A stretch of 21,796 bases of DNA from Linderina pennispora. Taxonomy: Eukaryota; Kickxellomycota; Kickxellomycetes; Kickxellales; Kickxellaceae. The stretch's first letter is position 1; each line of letters opens with the position of its first letter. Shown here one piece after another: positions 8,359 through 17,622 of this stretch. The notes beneath the pieces are model-generated. The model saw only the letters and a list, made by a program, of their open reading frames with translations. It was not told the DNA's origin and did not search any database. The stretch is taken from assembly GCF_002104995.1 (NCBI RefSeq), contig NW_024468426.1:1-21796 (forward strand). Direction: 5' to 3'. Both the position numbers and the translations under genes were made by a program.

Positions 8359-8918
8359 TATAGCGCAATGAGGGATGAGAAAGGATGAAGAAGGATCATA
8401 AAAGGTGAGAATGATGGACCTCTAGCAGGCTGGAGACATAGGTGCCTTTTATCGGCACCTGCCCCTCACATGATTACAGTGGCATGCGAGCTTCCAAACA
8501 ATGCAATTCCCGCATCTTGGGGAACAATTGGTGGAAGGGAGAGGGAGGGAGAGTGCGTGTGGCTGAGATTTTGAGGGAGGCAACTGTGGGGTGGATCAAC
8601 GAGTCCTAGCCCCGGGTTCCATATGCAATGGCGGGTATGCAGAGTGATGTACAGATACACTCCTACACCACAATAGGTCAAACCGAATACACGCATGTCT
8701 TGGCTTAAGGAGGCCAGCCAGCCTTCCTCTTCCCAGTTCAATTTTATATTGTTAACTTTTTGAAAGAATGCTCACAGGAATATATGTGGAACCAGATGCC
8801 TTCTTTTTAGCAGAGCTTGTACTGGATCACAGATATATAGGAGAATCAACGGTGCATGTCTAACTGACATTAGTCAAGATATTTAGGAAATTTATCAGGT
8901 GGTGTATTCTCCTAGTAG
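8359..8918. other. Upstream region of the acyltransferase gene
   Basis: No gene is recognised. Next to the start it holds short GGATGA/GGATCA-like repeats (8370-8400) and a perfect hairpin at 8440-8460. Further out is a GGGA-rich stretch (8535-8580). Confidence 0.5.
8440..8460 (-). promoter_or_regulatory. Perfect 7-bp inverted repeat in the acyltransferase promoter
   Basis: AGGTGCC and GGCACCT flank a 7-base spacer (GATAAAA on the gene strand), about 80 bases before the ATG at 8358. It could be a dimeric regulator site, with the A-rich spacer as a TATA-like element; no factor is implied. Confidence 0.35.
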
Positions 8919-8921
8919 TAC

Positions 8922-9047
8922 AACTGTTGCGCGCCCGATGCAGCTGTCCCTGACATCGACATGTCAGCCGAATCAGGTGACAGCAAGCCAGGCGCCAACG
9001 AGAGCCCCGCTACAGCCTACGATATGGAGGTAGAGTCTAGCCTCTGA
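8922..9047 (+). pseudogene. Orphan C-terminal coding fragment with acidic tail
   Basis: A short GC-richer stretch reads in frame as APDAAVPDIDMSAESG... ending YDMEVESSL, followed by two adjacent stops (TGA TAA). The low-complexity acidic/serine/alanine composition is typical of the end of a conserved eukaryotic protein, and it lies in AT-rich DNA with no start, no upstream domain and an in-frame stop at about 8917. It looks like the 3' end of a gene left by a rearrangement, or a last exon whose other exons I cannot find. The parent protein was not identified. Confidence 0.4.
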
Positions 9048-10354
9048 TAAGTTGCACAGATGGCAGTATTAAAAACTCCCCTGCGCAACTCGTCTATTCC
9101 CTTTTCTCTCTTTTCTTCAGTATTAAATATACATTTAAAAACCCCTGCACAGTCGACCGACACAACACAACGACGCATGTGCTGATAAAACCAATATTAA
9201 AAGTTCACAAAAATATATTGGAAAACCAGTAGAAATCTCTGCTGCTAGGTGCTGGCGAGGAGTATTTAAGCAAATACCAAGTGCATACGGAGCCCTTAGC
9301 TAAGCTGCGCATGACCCTATATAAAGCTGCACCAATCTCAGTAAGTCGCCTCGGGTACGACAGAACAATCCTAGTGGCATGGCATATATCTGATGAAAGG
9401 TCGGCGACCAATTGACTAACCACAGTTTATTTCAGATTTAGTGAACGTAGCGTGTTGTGCTACATAATCATTCGGCCTAAGAATTAGTTCAGTTTATTAA
9501 TCCAGTTGAACAGTACTATGTGCGGTTCTTGTCATGACGACAAGGACGGGGTGACCTGGATTCAGGATAGGAGCTGGTAACCAGGTATCGCTAAGACGTG
9601 TGCAGGTACTCTGGAGGTGGGGTTGGATATATTAAAGTGAGCAAATAGTTGGGAAAGGTTGTTAAGACAAGGGATCTAGACATGTCGCCGAAGATGCCGG
9701 AGGTATATAATTGTCCGCAGATAGTGTCAAGGTAATCGTGAATATCCTGTTATTATCATCTACAAAGACCATGTACGCTAACATAAATAGAAATCATGTC
9801 TGAACCGGCTATCCTTAGTTACTGGCTCAGCTGACAATGACTCGAGACCCGACCTGTCTTGATCTATGACTGTTTGTGGTTGCTTGGTTGTATTTCAACA
9901 GCAACCCGGCCAGGAAAGTGTGCAATAGTAAGTAGATATCACTGATGGATATCACTGATGTGAGGCACATAGATGTTTGACACCAATGTTGTGACTAGTA
10001 CTTACATCTTACCCCACCATTACTTGTAGTTATTTATTAGTAGCCCAACTAATTCGTCGCACAAACTCTACACTCGTTGTGGATATGCTCCCTTCATTTT
10101 TGCATTTACAACATTGCCAAGGTATATACAGTCAGAGTTAGATAGGCCATAGTGGCTTTGGGATGGATCTAGATATCAGAGCTTCCAGATTTCTCAAGCT
10201 GCATAAAATTCTAAAAATAGATATGCCATTCTGCTAAAATGAGTGCTGGCCTCTTTGATTTGTGCTATTTTTACTGACATGCGTAGGTGATTCCTTCGCA
10301 TCCAAATATCTCCACACTCAAAAGGGTGACGATTGATAGACCCAGGGTTTTTTT
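9048..10354. other. Gene-poor region
   Basis: No gene is recognised in about 1.3 kb. A TATATAAAG at about 9317 has no credible downstream frame. A 13-base tandem duplication lies at 9935-9960. The composition is AT-rich, as in other spacers of the array, so it may contain unrecognisable remains of former array members. Confidence 0.5.
9935..9960 (+). repeat. Perfect 13-base tandem duplication
   Basis: GATATCACTGATG occurs twice head to tail without mismatch. It is non-coding and probably a recent slippage event. Confidence 0.85.
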
Positions 10355-10361
10355 TATAAAA
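10355..10361 (+). promoter_or_regulatory. Probable TATA box
   Basis: TATAAAA directly after a T-run, 90 bases before the ATG at 10451. The spacing matches the promoters at 6232 and 11017. Confidence 0.5.
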
Positions 10362-10450
10362 TGGACTGCGACCCACACCGTACCCCTGTGGCAGATAGGT
10401 ACCCCAAGCAAGTGTCTGTATACTACTTTGCCATTATTTATTTCTTCATT

Positions 10451-10783
10451 ATGTCGCATCTTCACACGCCAATTTCCCACAATGTTGCACCCATCAGCCC
10501 ACAGGCAATCGTTTTCCAAGCACCAAAGCAAAAGGACAAGAGGCTCCTCTACATTGCACTCTTCTTCCTTGCTGCTGCACTAGTCACTTTGGGTCTGATG
10601 GGCTACTTTATTAGCCGGATGCTTGAAGCAAATAGGACAGGCACGTACATAACTGGATGGGGTCACCACATTTTTAGCAACAGCAGATCGTACTACGAGG
10701 CACGTGTGGGCATAAATGCATCGGTCGCTGGAATTTGTCTGATATTAGCAATAATCTATCTCGTAAAGTACAAGAGATCCTAG
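10451..10783 (+). CDS. Two-TM membrane protein, tail-less form (110 aa)
   Basis: Function unknown; closest in this window to the 113-aa protein at 6.3 kb. The ATG at 10451 (MSHLHTPISHNV) is preferred over an in-frame ATG at 10361 because the latter overlaps the TATA box. Residues 1-31: N-terminus ending QAPKQKDKR, matching QVPPKKYRK of the relative. TM1 about 32-55 (ending LGLMGYFISRM). Loop 56-85, with the sequon NRT at 61-63 and SRSYYEARVG, where SYY is shared with the relative (KPSYYAG). TM2 about 86-105, then LVKYKRS and stop, parallel to LVKHRRVSR. Single exon. Confidence 0.8.
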   Translation: MSHLHTPISHNVAPISPQAIVFQAPKQKDKRLLYIALFFLAAALVTLGLMGYFISRMLEANRTGTYITGWGHHIFSNSRSYYEARVGINASVAGICLILAIIYLVKYKRS

Positions 10784-11016
10784 TTCGTGTTTCAGTCCAA
10801 CAGCATGTAAATTCATAGCATCAGGTTTTGCCAATACATTCCTTAGCAGCATCTTCTCAATGGCCAGAATTTATTATACGTGAATTCGAGGAAGCTGCCC
10901 TTTGTGGGGGCTGTATTCATTCTGAATCCTTATACCTAGCAACGACAAGTCTGCCAAGGTCTTGACAGACTTTTTGTGCGCAATCTACTATTGCGTTCCA
11001 TCGTCGCGGCTGTCCA
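10784..11016. other. Short spacer between two array genes
   Basis: AT-rich spacer with no open frame of interest. It holds the 3' end of the 110-aa gene and leads into the promoter of the 118-aa gene. Confidence 0.5.
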
Positions 11017-11023
11017 TATAAAA
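11017..11023 (+). promoter_or_regulatory. Probable TATA box
   Basis: TATAAAA 67 bases before the ATG at 11090. Confidence 0.5.
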
Positions 11024-11089
11024 GTAGACGATGCGCTGGACTCGTCCTGGCTCCAAGTAAACCATCCACATCATTCCAAGCTATAGACA

Positions 11090-11446
11090 ATGTCGTTCAC
11101 CAATATTATTAAACCTACCTCTGTGACCTACTCCGACGAAAGCCTTAAAGAGCCAGCACTCAAGCAGAACAACCCCGCAGTTATTGCCGCCTTCTCAGTA
11201 ATGGCTGTTGCCTCACTGGTTGGTGTTGGCTTCATGGCGCATTACCTAGTGCAAATTACACACTTTCAGCATGATATACTCGAAAACAAGACGAATCCTA
11301 CTAAGGCAGCAAAAATTATATTCGGAGTAAATATTTTCTCGTTTATCAAACGCGCCATGCTGCTTGGAATATTTTGTGTGCCAGCATTCATTATTTCAGT
11401 GGCTGCACTTGTAGTAATGGCTGTGCCCAGATGGCGCAACCGGTGA
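11090..11446 (+). CDS. Two-TM membrane protein, divergent tail-less form (118 aa)
   Basis: Function unknown. Residues 1-29 are polar (SDESLKEPALKQNN). TM1 about 30-54 (AVIAAFSVMAVASLVGVGFM, then AHYLVQ), where GVGFMAHYL parallels VGFLGYYL of the 4.77 kb gene. Loop 55-88, with the sequon NKT at 66-68. TM2 about 89-111, ending VPRWRNR. It is the weakest sequence match among the full-length members, and membership rests on size, topology, the TM1 end motif and position in the array. A 3' AATAAA lies 14 bases after the stop, followed by a 13-A run. Single exon. Confidence 0.75.
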   Translation: MSFTNIIKPTSVTYSDESLKEPALKQNNPAVIAAFSVMAVASLVGVGFMAHYLVQITHFQHDILENKTNPTKAAKIIFGVNIFSFIKRAMLLGIFCVPAFIISVAALVVMAVPRWRNR

Positions 11447-11459
11447 ATGTTCCTGTGAC

Positions 11460-11489
11460 AATAAATATGTATATTCAAAAAAAAAAAAA
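11460..11489 (+). terminator. AATAAA signal followed by a 13-base genomic A-run
   Basis: AATAAA at 11460-11465 and thirteen A at 11477-11489, the spacing expected between a polyadenylation signal and a poly(A) tail. It could be an ordinary A-rich 3' element or the trace of a reverse-transcribed copy. Confidence 0.45.
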
Positions 11490-11742
11490 GAAAAGCGTAT
11501 GGCAGTATAGCCCTGTGTTAATGATAGACATGTGCTACTGCGATAGTCACCCTGGTACAGGTGCTATTATAAGGTACATGGGTCAGCTTTAGGAGCTATT
11601 TCCCGGTGAGTCGGGGGCGACACCCCGCACGTACTAGTATGTATGTGCACTACTTAGCCGACAGTCTGCCGCTAGTACCTCGGTCTTCTTTTTCCAGTTG
11701 TTCTTTCCTCCGTATTTGCGCTATTGAAAACTCTACACAACA

Positions 11743-12258
11743 ATGGTTGGATACCCACCCGTAGTCCCTGCCCCTAGTCAGGGTCCGTCCTCTTATGCTG
11801 CCTCCGGGCCCCCAGCCGTGGGTGCGCGCAAGACGATCCTGCGAAAAAAGCGCTACGACATCTCGATCTGGGTGCAGACAGGCCTCACAACGCTGTACCT
11901 TGTTCTCCTTATATACTATTTTGTGCACCTGCGGCACCTGGCCGGTATGCAGCCGGCGATCTGGCGCGCCGGGCTCCTATTCCTACTTTTGCTGGTAGAT
12001 ATCAGCGTGATTTGGCTGACTGTGCGCAGCAGACGGATGGCGTGCAAATCCGAGCCAGGAGCGCAACAGAGAGAAACAAACCAGGGTGTGCCGCTGGCGG
12101 GAATTGGTAGCAATAACCCGTTTTCATTTCACCAGAATCCAACTACTTTGGCCGATTCGCTGCGTCCGCCGCAGCCCGCCGAGCTGGATCTGCAGCATTC
12201 GCCAGGGCGCAGTGAGCAGCTAGCGAGGTCGCATCTGAACACGCCGATTACTGGGTAG
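11743..12258 (+). CDS. Two-TM membrane protein with polar tail (171 aa)
   Basis: Function unknown. The ATG at 11743 has a good context (ACACAACAATGG). Residues 1-28 are proline/serine-rich; ILRKKRYDISIWVQTGLT at 32-49 matches AIKRRYNISLGLQIAFT of the minus-strand gene at 19.5-20.1 kb, showing that members on both strands are homologous. TM1 about 40-62, very short loop (HLRHLAGMQPAIWR), TM2 about 75-95 (LLFLLLLVDISVIWLTV), then basic RSRR and a polar tail to residue 171. No sequon in the loop. It converges on the large regulator gene, with 82 bases between stop codons. Single exon. Confidence 0.8.
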   Translation: MVGYPPVVPAPSQGPSSYAASGPPAVGARKTILRKKRYDISIWVQTGLTTLYLVLLIYYFVHLRHLAGMQPAIWRAGLLFLLLLVDISVIWLTVRSRRMACKSEPGAQQRETNQGVPLAGIGSNNPFSFHQNPTTLADSLRPPQPAELDLQHSPGRSEQLARSHLNTPITG

Positions 12259-12340
12259 ACCAAGAGGATATAAGCCCTTTTTTTTCTCGAAAAGCACAAG
12301 CATCTAAGATTATATAATGTTAGCACTGATATGGGGTAAA

Positions 12341-15300
12341 TTAATAAGCCGAGCGGTTGGTGTGGTGGATGGGCGACGCCGGGCCGTTGCTATACTGGTG
12401 TCGCTGGTGCTCGGGCTGGCTGTGGTACCACTGGGGTTCGCCGGTCTCAACTGCAGACGGGTGCTGCGGCTGATACTGCTGCGGCGGCACTTGCTGCTGA
12501 TGCTGCTGCTGGTTGTAGTGATGGCCACTGTAGTGGCCGTGGCTGAGCGACGCTGGCTGCGGAGGCGGAGGCGGAGCCTGCTGGGCCTGGTGTGGGGGTG
12601 GGGCAGTGTACTGCTGGTGCAACGGCGGTGAGCGGTACCCGCTTGAGCGGCCGTACATCTGGTGCTGCCTGGAGGTCGGATTCGGAAGCTGCAGCTGCAG
12701 ACCGCGGGGTGGCGGCGAGTGGCTATAGGGCTGCTGGAATTGCGCCTGCGAGTGTCTGCCGCTGTTCGGCAGCATATCGGCCGCGTGAGATGGGCGGCTG
12801 TTACTGGGGGGTGCTGGGTACCCGTGGTTCATGATTCCGTTGGCCTCAGCGGGCGGGGCATTGGCAGAGGGGGCATTGGCAGAGGGGGCAATGGGTGCAG
12901 GCGACGACTGGTGACCAAAGTAGCGGTCATTGCCGCTGCTGTCGTTGCTCATCGGGGTTTCAAACTGGTTCAGGCTCTGGATGCTCGGTAGCGACACAAC
13001 CTTTGTGTTGGTAGACTCACCATACGATCTCTGCGCGTGGCTATGCGCTGGGGCCTGTCCGACGGGATAGAATGGAATATGCTTCTTCTGCTGCTGCGGC
13101 TGAGCGGGCTGAGCTGGAGACGCAGCCGGATTCAGCTGGGTCGCCGGCCTCTCCTGGTCTTTTTCCTGCTGCTTCGGGCTGTTCTGGCTGCGAAGTGACC
13201 GCTCAACCTTGATCATCCACGAATGCACATCCACTTGGTGCTGCTCCAAAGCGAGCTCCAGCTTGCGCAGCTTGAGCTTCAGCTCCGAGTTTTCCATGCG
13301 CAGGTCGTTCACCGACCGCATCACATCCTCCGAGCTGCTGCTATCGGGGACCTCGCCAGCACCGTCGTCGGCACTATGTGGCTGCCGCCGTGCAGGGCCA
13401 CTGCCGCTGGCAATAGCATCATAGACACGGCGTGTGCGCTTAGCCAAACGAGCAGCCACAGCATCAGCATCATACTCGACATGCGTGCGAGATTGTTTGC
13501 GGGGGCGCTTGCGCTCGTTGTCGTTGGCATTGGCCACCTCGATATCCTGCGTGATCCGACGCGGCTCGTACCTTACTTCGAGACGCGGGGCGGTTGGCTT
13601 GAAGCGCTCAGACGAGGTCGTCACGAGCCTATTCCTGCGCGAGGAGACCCACTTGACCGACTCAGTGATCAGCCCATTGAGCTGGTTAATCTCGTCGCTG
13701 GCCTGCGTGCGCACGGTTTCGCGGTAGGCTGCGAATTCGGGCGAGCTGAAGACGCTGTGCGAGAACACAGCATGCTTGTGGACATAGTCGCTCAGGGCCG
13801 GGACCTCGAGCAGGACAGCAATGTCCTGCAGCAGAACAGTGCGCAGCTCACGCAGGAGGCGTAGGAACCGGGTGACTGAGCGCTGCTGGTCATTGTTGTC
13901 ACCCAGGAACAATGCTGGTAGGACGCCTCCAACCCACGGGAAGATCTACCGGAACAAGCGCAAACATAAAAGGCTGTTTAGCTGGCGCAATTGGCAATAC
14001 CAAACAATGAAAGTGCTCCATGCAGAATAGACAAGCAGCCCCGCCGCATGCCTGTCCCCCAACCAAATGCTGCAAAGGATAAAGGTGCCGAGGCATAAAC
14101 GACGGGCACAGAGCAAAATATATGCGATATGGCCGATAGGCACAACAAAGGGGATATGTCGTGATGCGGTAAGCATGACACAACTGCTGGCGTGCAGGTA
14201 GCCAATTGCCGGCGCGACATGTATCGAACAATTGCCGCAGCGGCATTTGCAGATATTGCAATCTGCGAACAGAACATACGCAGCAACACATCGGGCATAT
14301 ACTCCAGGGTCCCGGCTACTTTACCTTTTTTTGCAAAGGAACAGGCGGGACGATGCCGAACCGTCCTGGCGTCTTGATTTCGCCCTCTGCCGGGAAGCCA
14401 GCGTTGATGCGGACCAGGGCGCTCAGAACATCAGGCAGGAGTGTGCCGGCATCAACGGCATCAACGCAGTCCAGGCACTTGACGCCGGCAACGGTGGGCT
14501 TGATGAGCGTGAGGGCGTCGGCAAAGAAATAGCCAACTCCGCTCATTGCCTTTGTGCCCGAAAGCCTACATGGTGTTGTTTTACACGGGGTCAATCGGCA
14601 ATATGCTTGCTTACAACATGACAGGGTCGCAGTACCAGACACGGCTGGTGGTTGGTTGGGCCTGGGATATGAGTGAGAGGCATTTTCGTGAAGAAACCCG
14701 CTGGCATCCGGTTTAATAAAAAATCCCAGCACCTTTTGACGGAAAGTATCTGGGCAACAGGGAGGGAGCGATAAAGGTGGGCAATCGTCTTCATTATTGG
14801 CCCTTGTTATTTGACGCCCATTGTGACACTAGGAGAACATGGGAGCGGCGGAGATCGGCAAATGCTGTATAGTTGACGAGAATAGCACATCCAGCAAATC
14901 GCCCCCGTATAGCCCAGAGATAAAGCAGCCGAGTTCCGAATGTTCCAGTGAATGTCTTTCCGTCACAAACATGCACATGCAGACGGAGACGGAGACAGAC
15001 AGAAAGACGGCTGAGCAGATGCGGACTGGCAAGCACACCAATGGTCCTCACAGTCAGTAAGGCGACTGGGCCAGCGATAAATAACCGAGTGACTAAAAGG
15101 GTGACACCAATATTGATTCACCGCTTTTGCCCGGCTGCACAAGCACGGGATCCCAGCCGGGCTCTCTTACAGGCAGTATCCACAACGGCAGCGAAAAAAC
15201 AGGAGCTTGCATTTGTCCCCGGGCCAGCAAAAAAGTTGGGGAGCGCTAGTGCTGACAACACATCATATCTCAGTTGATGTGCTAAGAGATTTGCACAACC

Positions 15301-17622
15301 AAAAAACAGCTCTCCCCGCTGCCCAACCGCGATCCGCCATCAGCGTTTTTCGTTTTGCCAGGCGGACCAATATCAAAATATACAATCCGATGCACAAATA
15401 TATGCTTCATATTCGCGCATGGGGCAGAGCAAATTGCACGTCAGGGTTGGACTTACCTCTCGGGCGTAATATAGGAAAGCACCTCCTGGAACAGCGTGTT
15501 GACGACTGACACAGAGTCCGGGGCCAGTCCTGGAAACACTCTGATAGACTGCCAGTCCTCTGTGCTGAAATCAGGGATCTCCTCGTTCAGTACGTGCCAG
15601 CGCCTGAACAGTGCAACAGCCAGAGCGCTCCACGAGCACTGCAGCGGATTGGCATGGCGCAGAGCGACTCCCTACAAATCGACGCACAACGAGAGCACCA
15701 GGAAGGAAGATCTGAGCAAGTGGTGTTGTGACGCCAAAGGTACTCAAAATGCAAGCAGCCAGCAATGAGAGGGCCGGCGCTCAGAAAGGCAACGCCTTCT
15801 TGGGCGCTTCGCAAAGGACGCTTCTGCTGCCCCGCACTTGTAACGGGCAGGAAAAGCAACGGTCGTGGTTGATATTTGGGTATTCCAGGGGACCTGCCCA
15901 GAGTTCCACAGGAGGGTTGTCAGAAACCCAGCGAGCATGTGTTTTTGCCAAAAGAAATGCGATCGACCTGTCCAACTTCCCTTTTTCACTCAGAGAGAGC
16001 AGGGGAAGTCGATATGTACCGATTGCCGGCCAGTCAAACAGCATTACAAATTCCTTAGCCACTCGCCAAAATAAAAGTGCGGCGAGAAAGATGGAGATTG
16101 GCGAATATGCACACAACGTGTTTTGGCATATTCGCCTATAGGCAAATCCCGCACCGCGCATAGCACTGAAGGCGTATTAGGAGAAAAGGCAGAGGACATG
16201 CAGAGCAAGGGTGGGAACTGGGGCAAAGGAACAAACAGAGCGTCATAATAGCTCGCACTTTACCTTGTGCTTAGTGGTGGTACTGTCGCTGTCCCGCACG
16301 CTAGAGTCGCGGATGTGGATGCTGATAGATTTTGGCTGCTGTGCAACGCCGGCTGACTGGCCCTCAGCCGATAGCACTGGTTTAGCCGGCGCGCCCTCGG
16401 CCCCAGCGACTGTGGATGCGGCCGGCCCATCCTCGATCGCAATATCTCCCAGCGCCAGAGTCGCCCGCATGTCGGACCCCAACCACGCCGCCAGGCCAAG
16501 CGAGTGGTGCGCACGCACCTGATCTTGCAGGTATGAGTCGACATTAACAAACTGGGCATGTAGCACAATGTCCTCAGCAAGCGTCAGCAAATGGCCCTCA
16601 GGCTCAGCGTTCTCCTGGCTCCACTCGGGGAGCTGCTCGGGGACCTCGCCCTCCAGGGGGGCCGGTGGTGTCATGGGAGTTGGAACCTGGCCAGCGATCG
16701 CGCTATCCAGAAGCATGGGGTCGTTTTGGGGCGATGCGCTGCCTTTCATGCGGAGATCGCCGTCGCGCGGATCCGAGCCCGGCGAGTCCACGCTGTCGGA
16801 AGGCGTCATGCTCATACGTGGCGTTGTGCGTGTATCCTGGTGCGCCGACGATTCCTGGTGGCCATAGTCCACGGTCCGCGTGCGCACCGGGTTCGGGGCA
16901 TAGGCATTGTAGTGCCGGTCGCCGGCATGCGTTCTCTCAACATACTGGAGCGCTTGGTTGTAGGCGCGCGAGGTATTGGCAGGGGGCCGCGACTGTCTGT
17001 ATGACTGCTGCGAGCCATTGTACTGGTACGACGACTGCGAGGACTGTGATGGCTGGTACGGGCTGTCGCCGCCGTGGTGCATGGACGACGACCCGCGCCG
17101 CCCGTCAGCCATGTCTCTGCTGTAGCCGCTTCTCGGCATGCCGTTCATCTCTGGGGGGGCGGCGCCGTTGCGGTAGGCGCCGTAGATGGGCTCGCTGCGT
17201 CGCGACCGGCCCTCGCGCGGGAACCGCTGCACAATCTCGTTCCACTTTGACGAAAACACGCGGCCGGTGCGCGGGTCCGGCAGGTCTGGTCGGTTGCCGG
17301 TCTGGATGCGCCAGTAGCACAGCACGCCCTGCAGCTGGTTGCGCAGCACCTGCTGGATATGCGTTGAGCCCTGGCGGATGCGCTCGGCGGCGCCCGAATT
17401 GACCATCCACTCGACGTACGACGCCAGCCGCTCTTCGGTGACCATGTCGTCGCCGCCATATTTGCTATTGCAGAAATGTATCCACAGAGCAATGCGCGAC
17501 GAGTAGCAGCCCTTGGTGCTGTGTGACACAAGGGTGCAGTTCTCGAGAATCTCCTTTGCCTTTTGCAATTCTACAGTATGTGTAAACATGGGGGTAGAGG
17601 TGTGAGCGCCAAAGCGATGCAT
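12341..17622 (-). CDS. Crypton/Ndc10-like (Gcr1-type) transcription factor, four exons
   Basis: Probable nuclear DNA-binding regulator derived from a tyrosine recombinase. Exons (minus strand): 17622-16264, 15671-15457, 14565-14325, 13945-12341. All junctions are GT-AG with compatible phases (0, 2, 0), and the sum is 3420 bases, or 1139 aa. Residues ~18-135: helical core-binding domain as in Cryptons and Gcr1-like factors (STKGCYSSRIALWIHFC, VTEERLASYVEWM). ~136-344: disordered Ser/Gln/Tyr-rich insert. ~345-685: recombinase-like fold with AHHSLGLAAWLGSDMRATLA, GVALRHANPLQC at 454-465, INAGFP, IFPWV at 606-610 and FLRLLRELRTVLLQD, as in Ndc10 domain 2. No clear HxxR box, so catalysis is probably lost. 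Then basic RKRPRKQSR (~750-758, NLS-like), a coiled coil (~812-856) and a long Pro/Gln/Ser tail. A further 5' exon cannot be excluded, because the frame is also open at a possible acceptor near 17575. The role of the factor is inferred from family only. Confidence 0.8.
12854..12894 (-). repeat. 15-base in-frame repeat in exon 4
   Basis: Nearly identical 15-base units encode APSAN-APSAN-APPAEAN in the disordered C-terminal part of the transcription factor. Confidence 0.7.
14325..14565 (-). CDS. Exon 3 of the Crypton-like transcription factor
   Basis: The acceptor is CCATGTAG and the donor GTAAAG (start 14324). It encodes about 80 residues, including VGYFFADALTLIKP, LLPDVLSALVRINAGFP and FGIVPPVPLQKK. 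INAGFP followed by a P..P stretch and then IFPWV in the next exon matches the order in family members. An alternative in-phase acceptor (CAATGAG, nearer 14544) would remove 7 residues. An additional small exon in the 891-base intron before it is possible, since the usual HxxR segment is not visible. Confidence 0.7.
15457..15671 (-). CDS. Exon 2 of the Crypton-like transcription factor
   Basis: Hidden short exon. The acceptor is ATTTGTAG and the donor GTAAGT (start 15456). It encodes about 72 residues: GVALRHANPLQCSWSALA, ALFRRWHVLNEEIPDF, then DWQSIRVFPG, ending ITPE. This is the stretch that follows the first half of the recombinase-like domain in this family ('ALRH..P..C...ALA..LF.R.H'), which fixes its order and frame. 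It leaves phase 2. Confidence 0.8.
16100..16136. repeat. Perfect 11-bp inverted repeat in intron 1 of the regulator gene
   Basis: GGCGAATATGC at 16100-16110 and GCATATTCGCC at 16126-16136, with a 15-base spacer. The core ATTCGCCTAT (16130-16139) is repeated as its complement at 17624-17633, directly before the start codon of the same gene. Confidence 0.8.

Noticed and set aside
9524-9586. Short frame MCGSCHDDKD... (20 codons)
   Set aside because: The Cys motif is suggestive, but it is too short, isolated and without promoter or homologue in the window.
12317-13864. Long plus-strand frames of up to 213 codons
   Set aside because: Opposite-strand shadows of exon 4 of the regulator gene, caused by its biased, repeat-rich composition.
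14794-15051. Minus-strand frame inside intron 2 of the regulator, tested as a missing HxxR exon
   Set aside because: The translation does not resemble the family and no phase-compatible splice pair was found.
16568-17402. Plus-strand frames of up to 245 codons
   Set aside because: Antisense shadows of exon 1 of the regulator gene; low-complexity Arg/Cys/Ala-rich translations.
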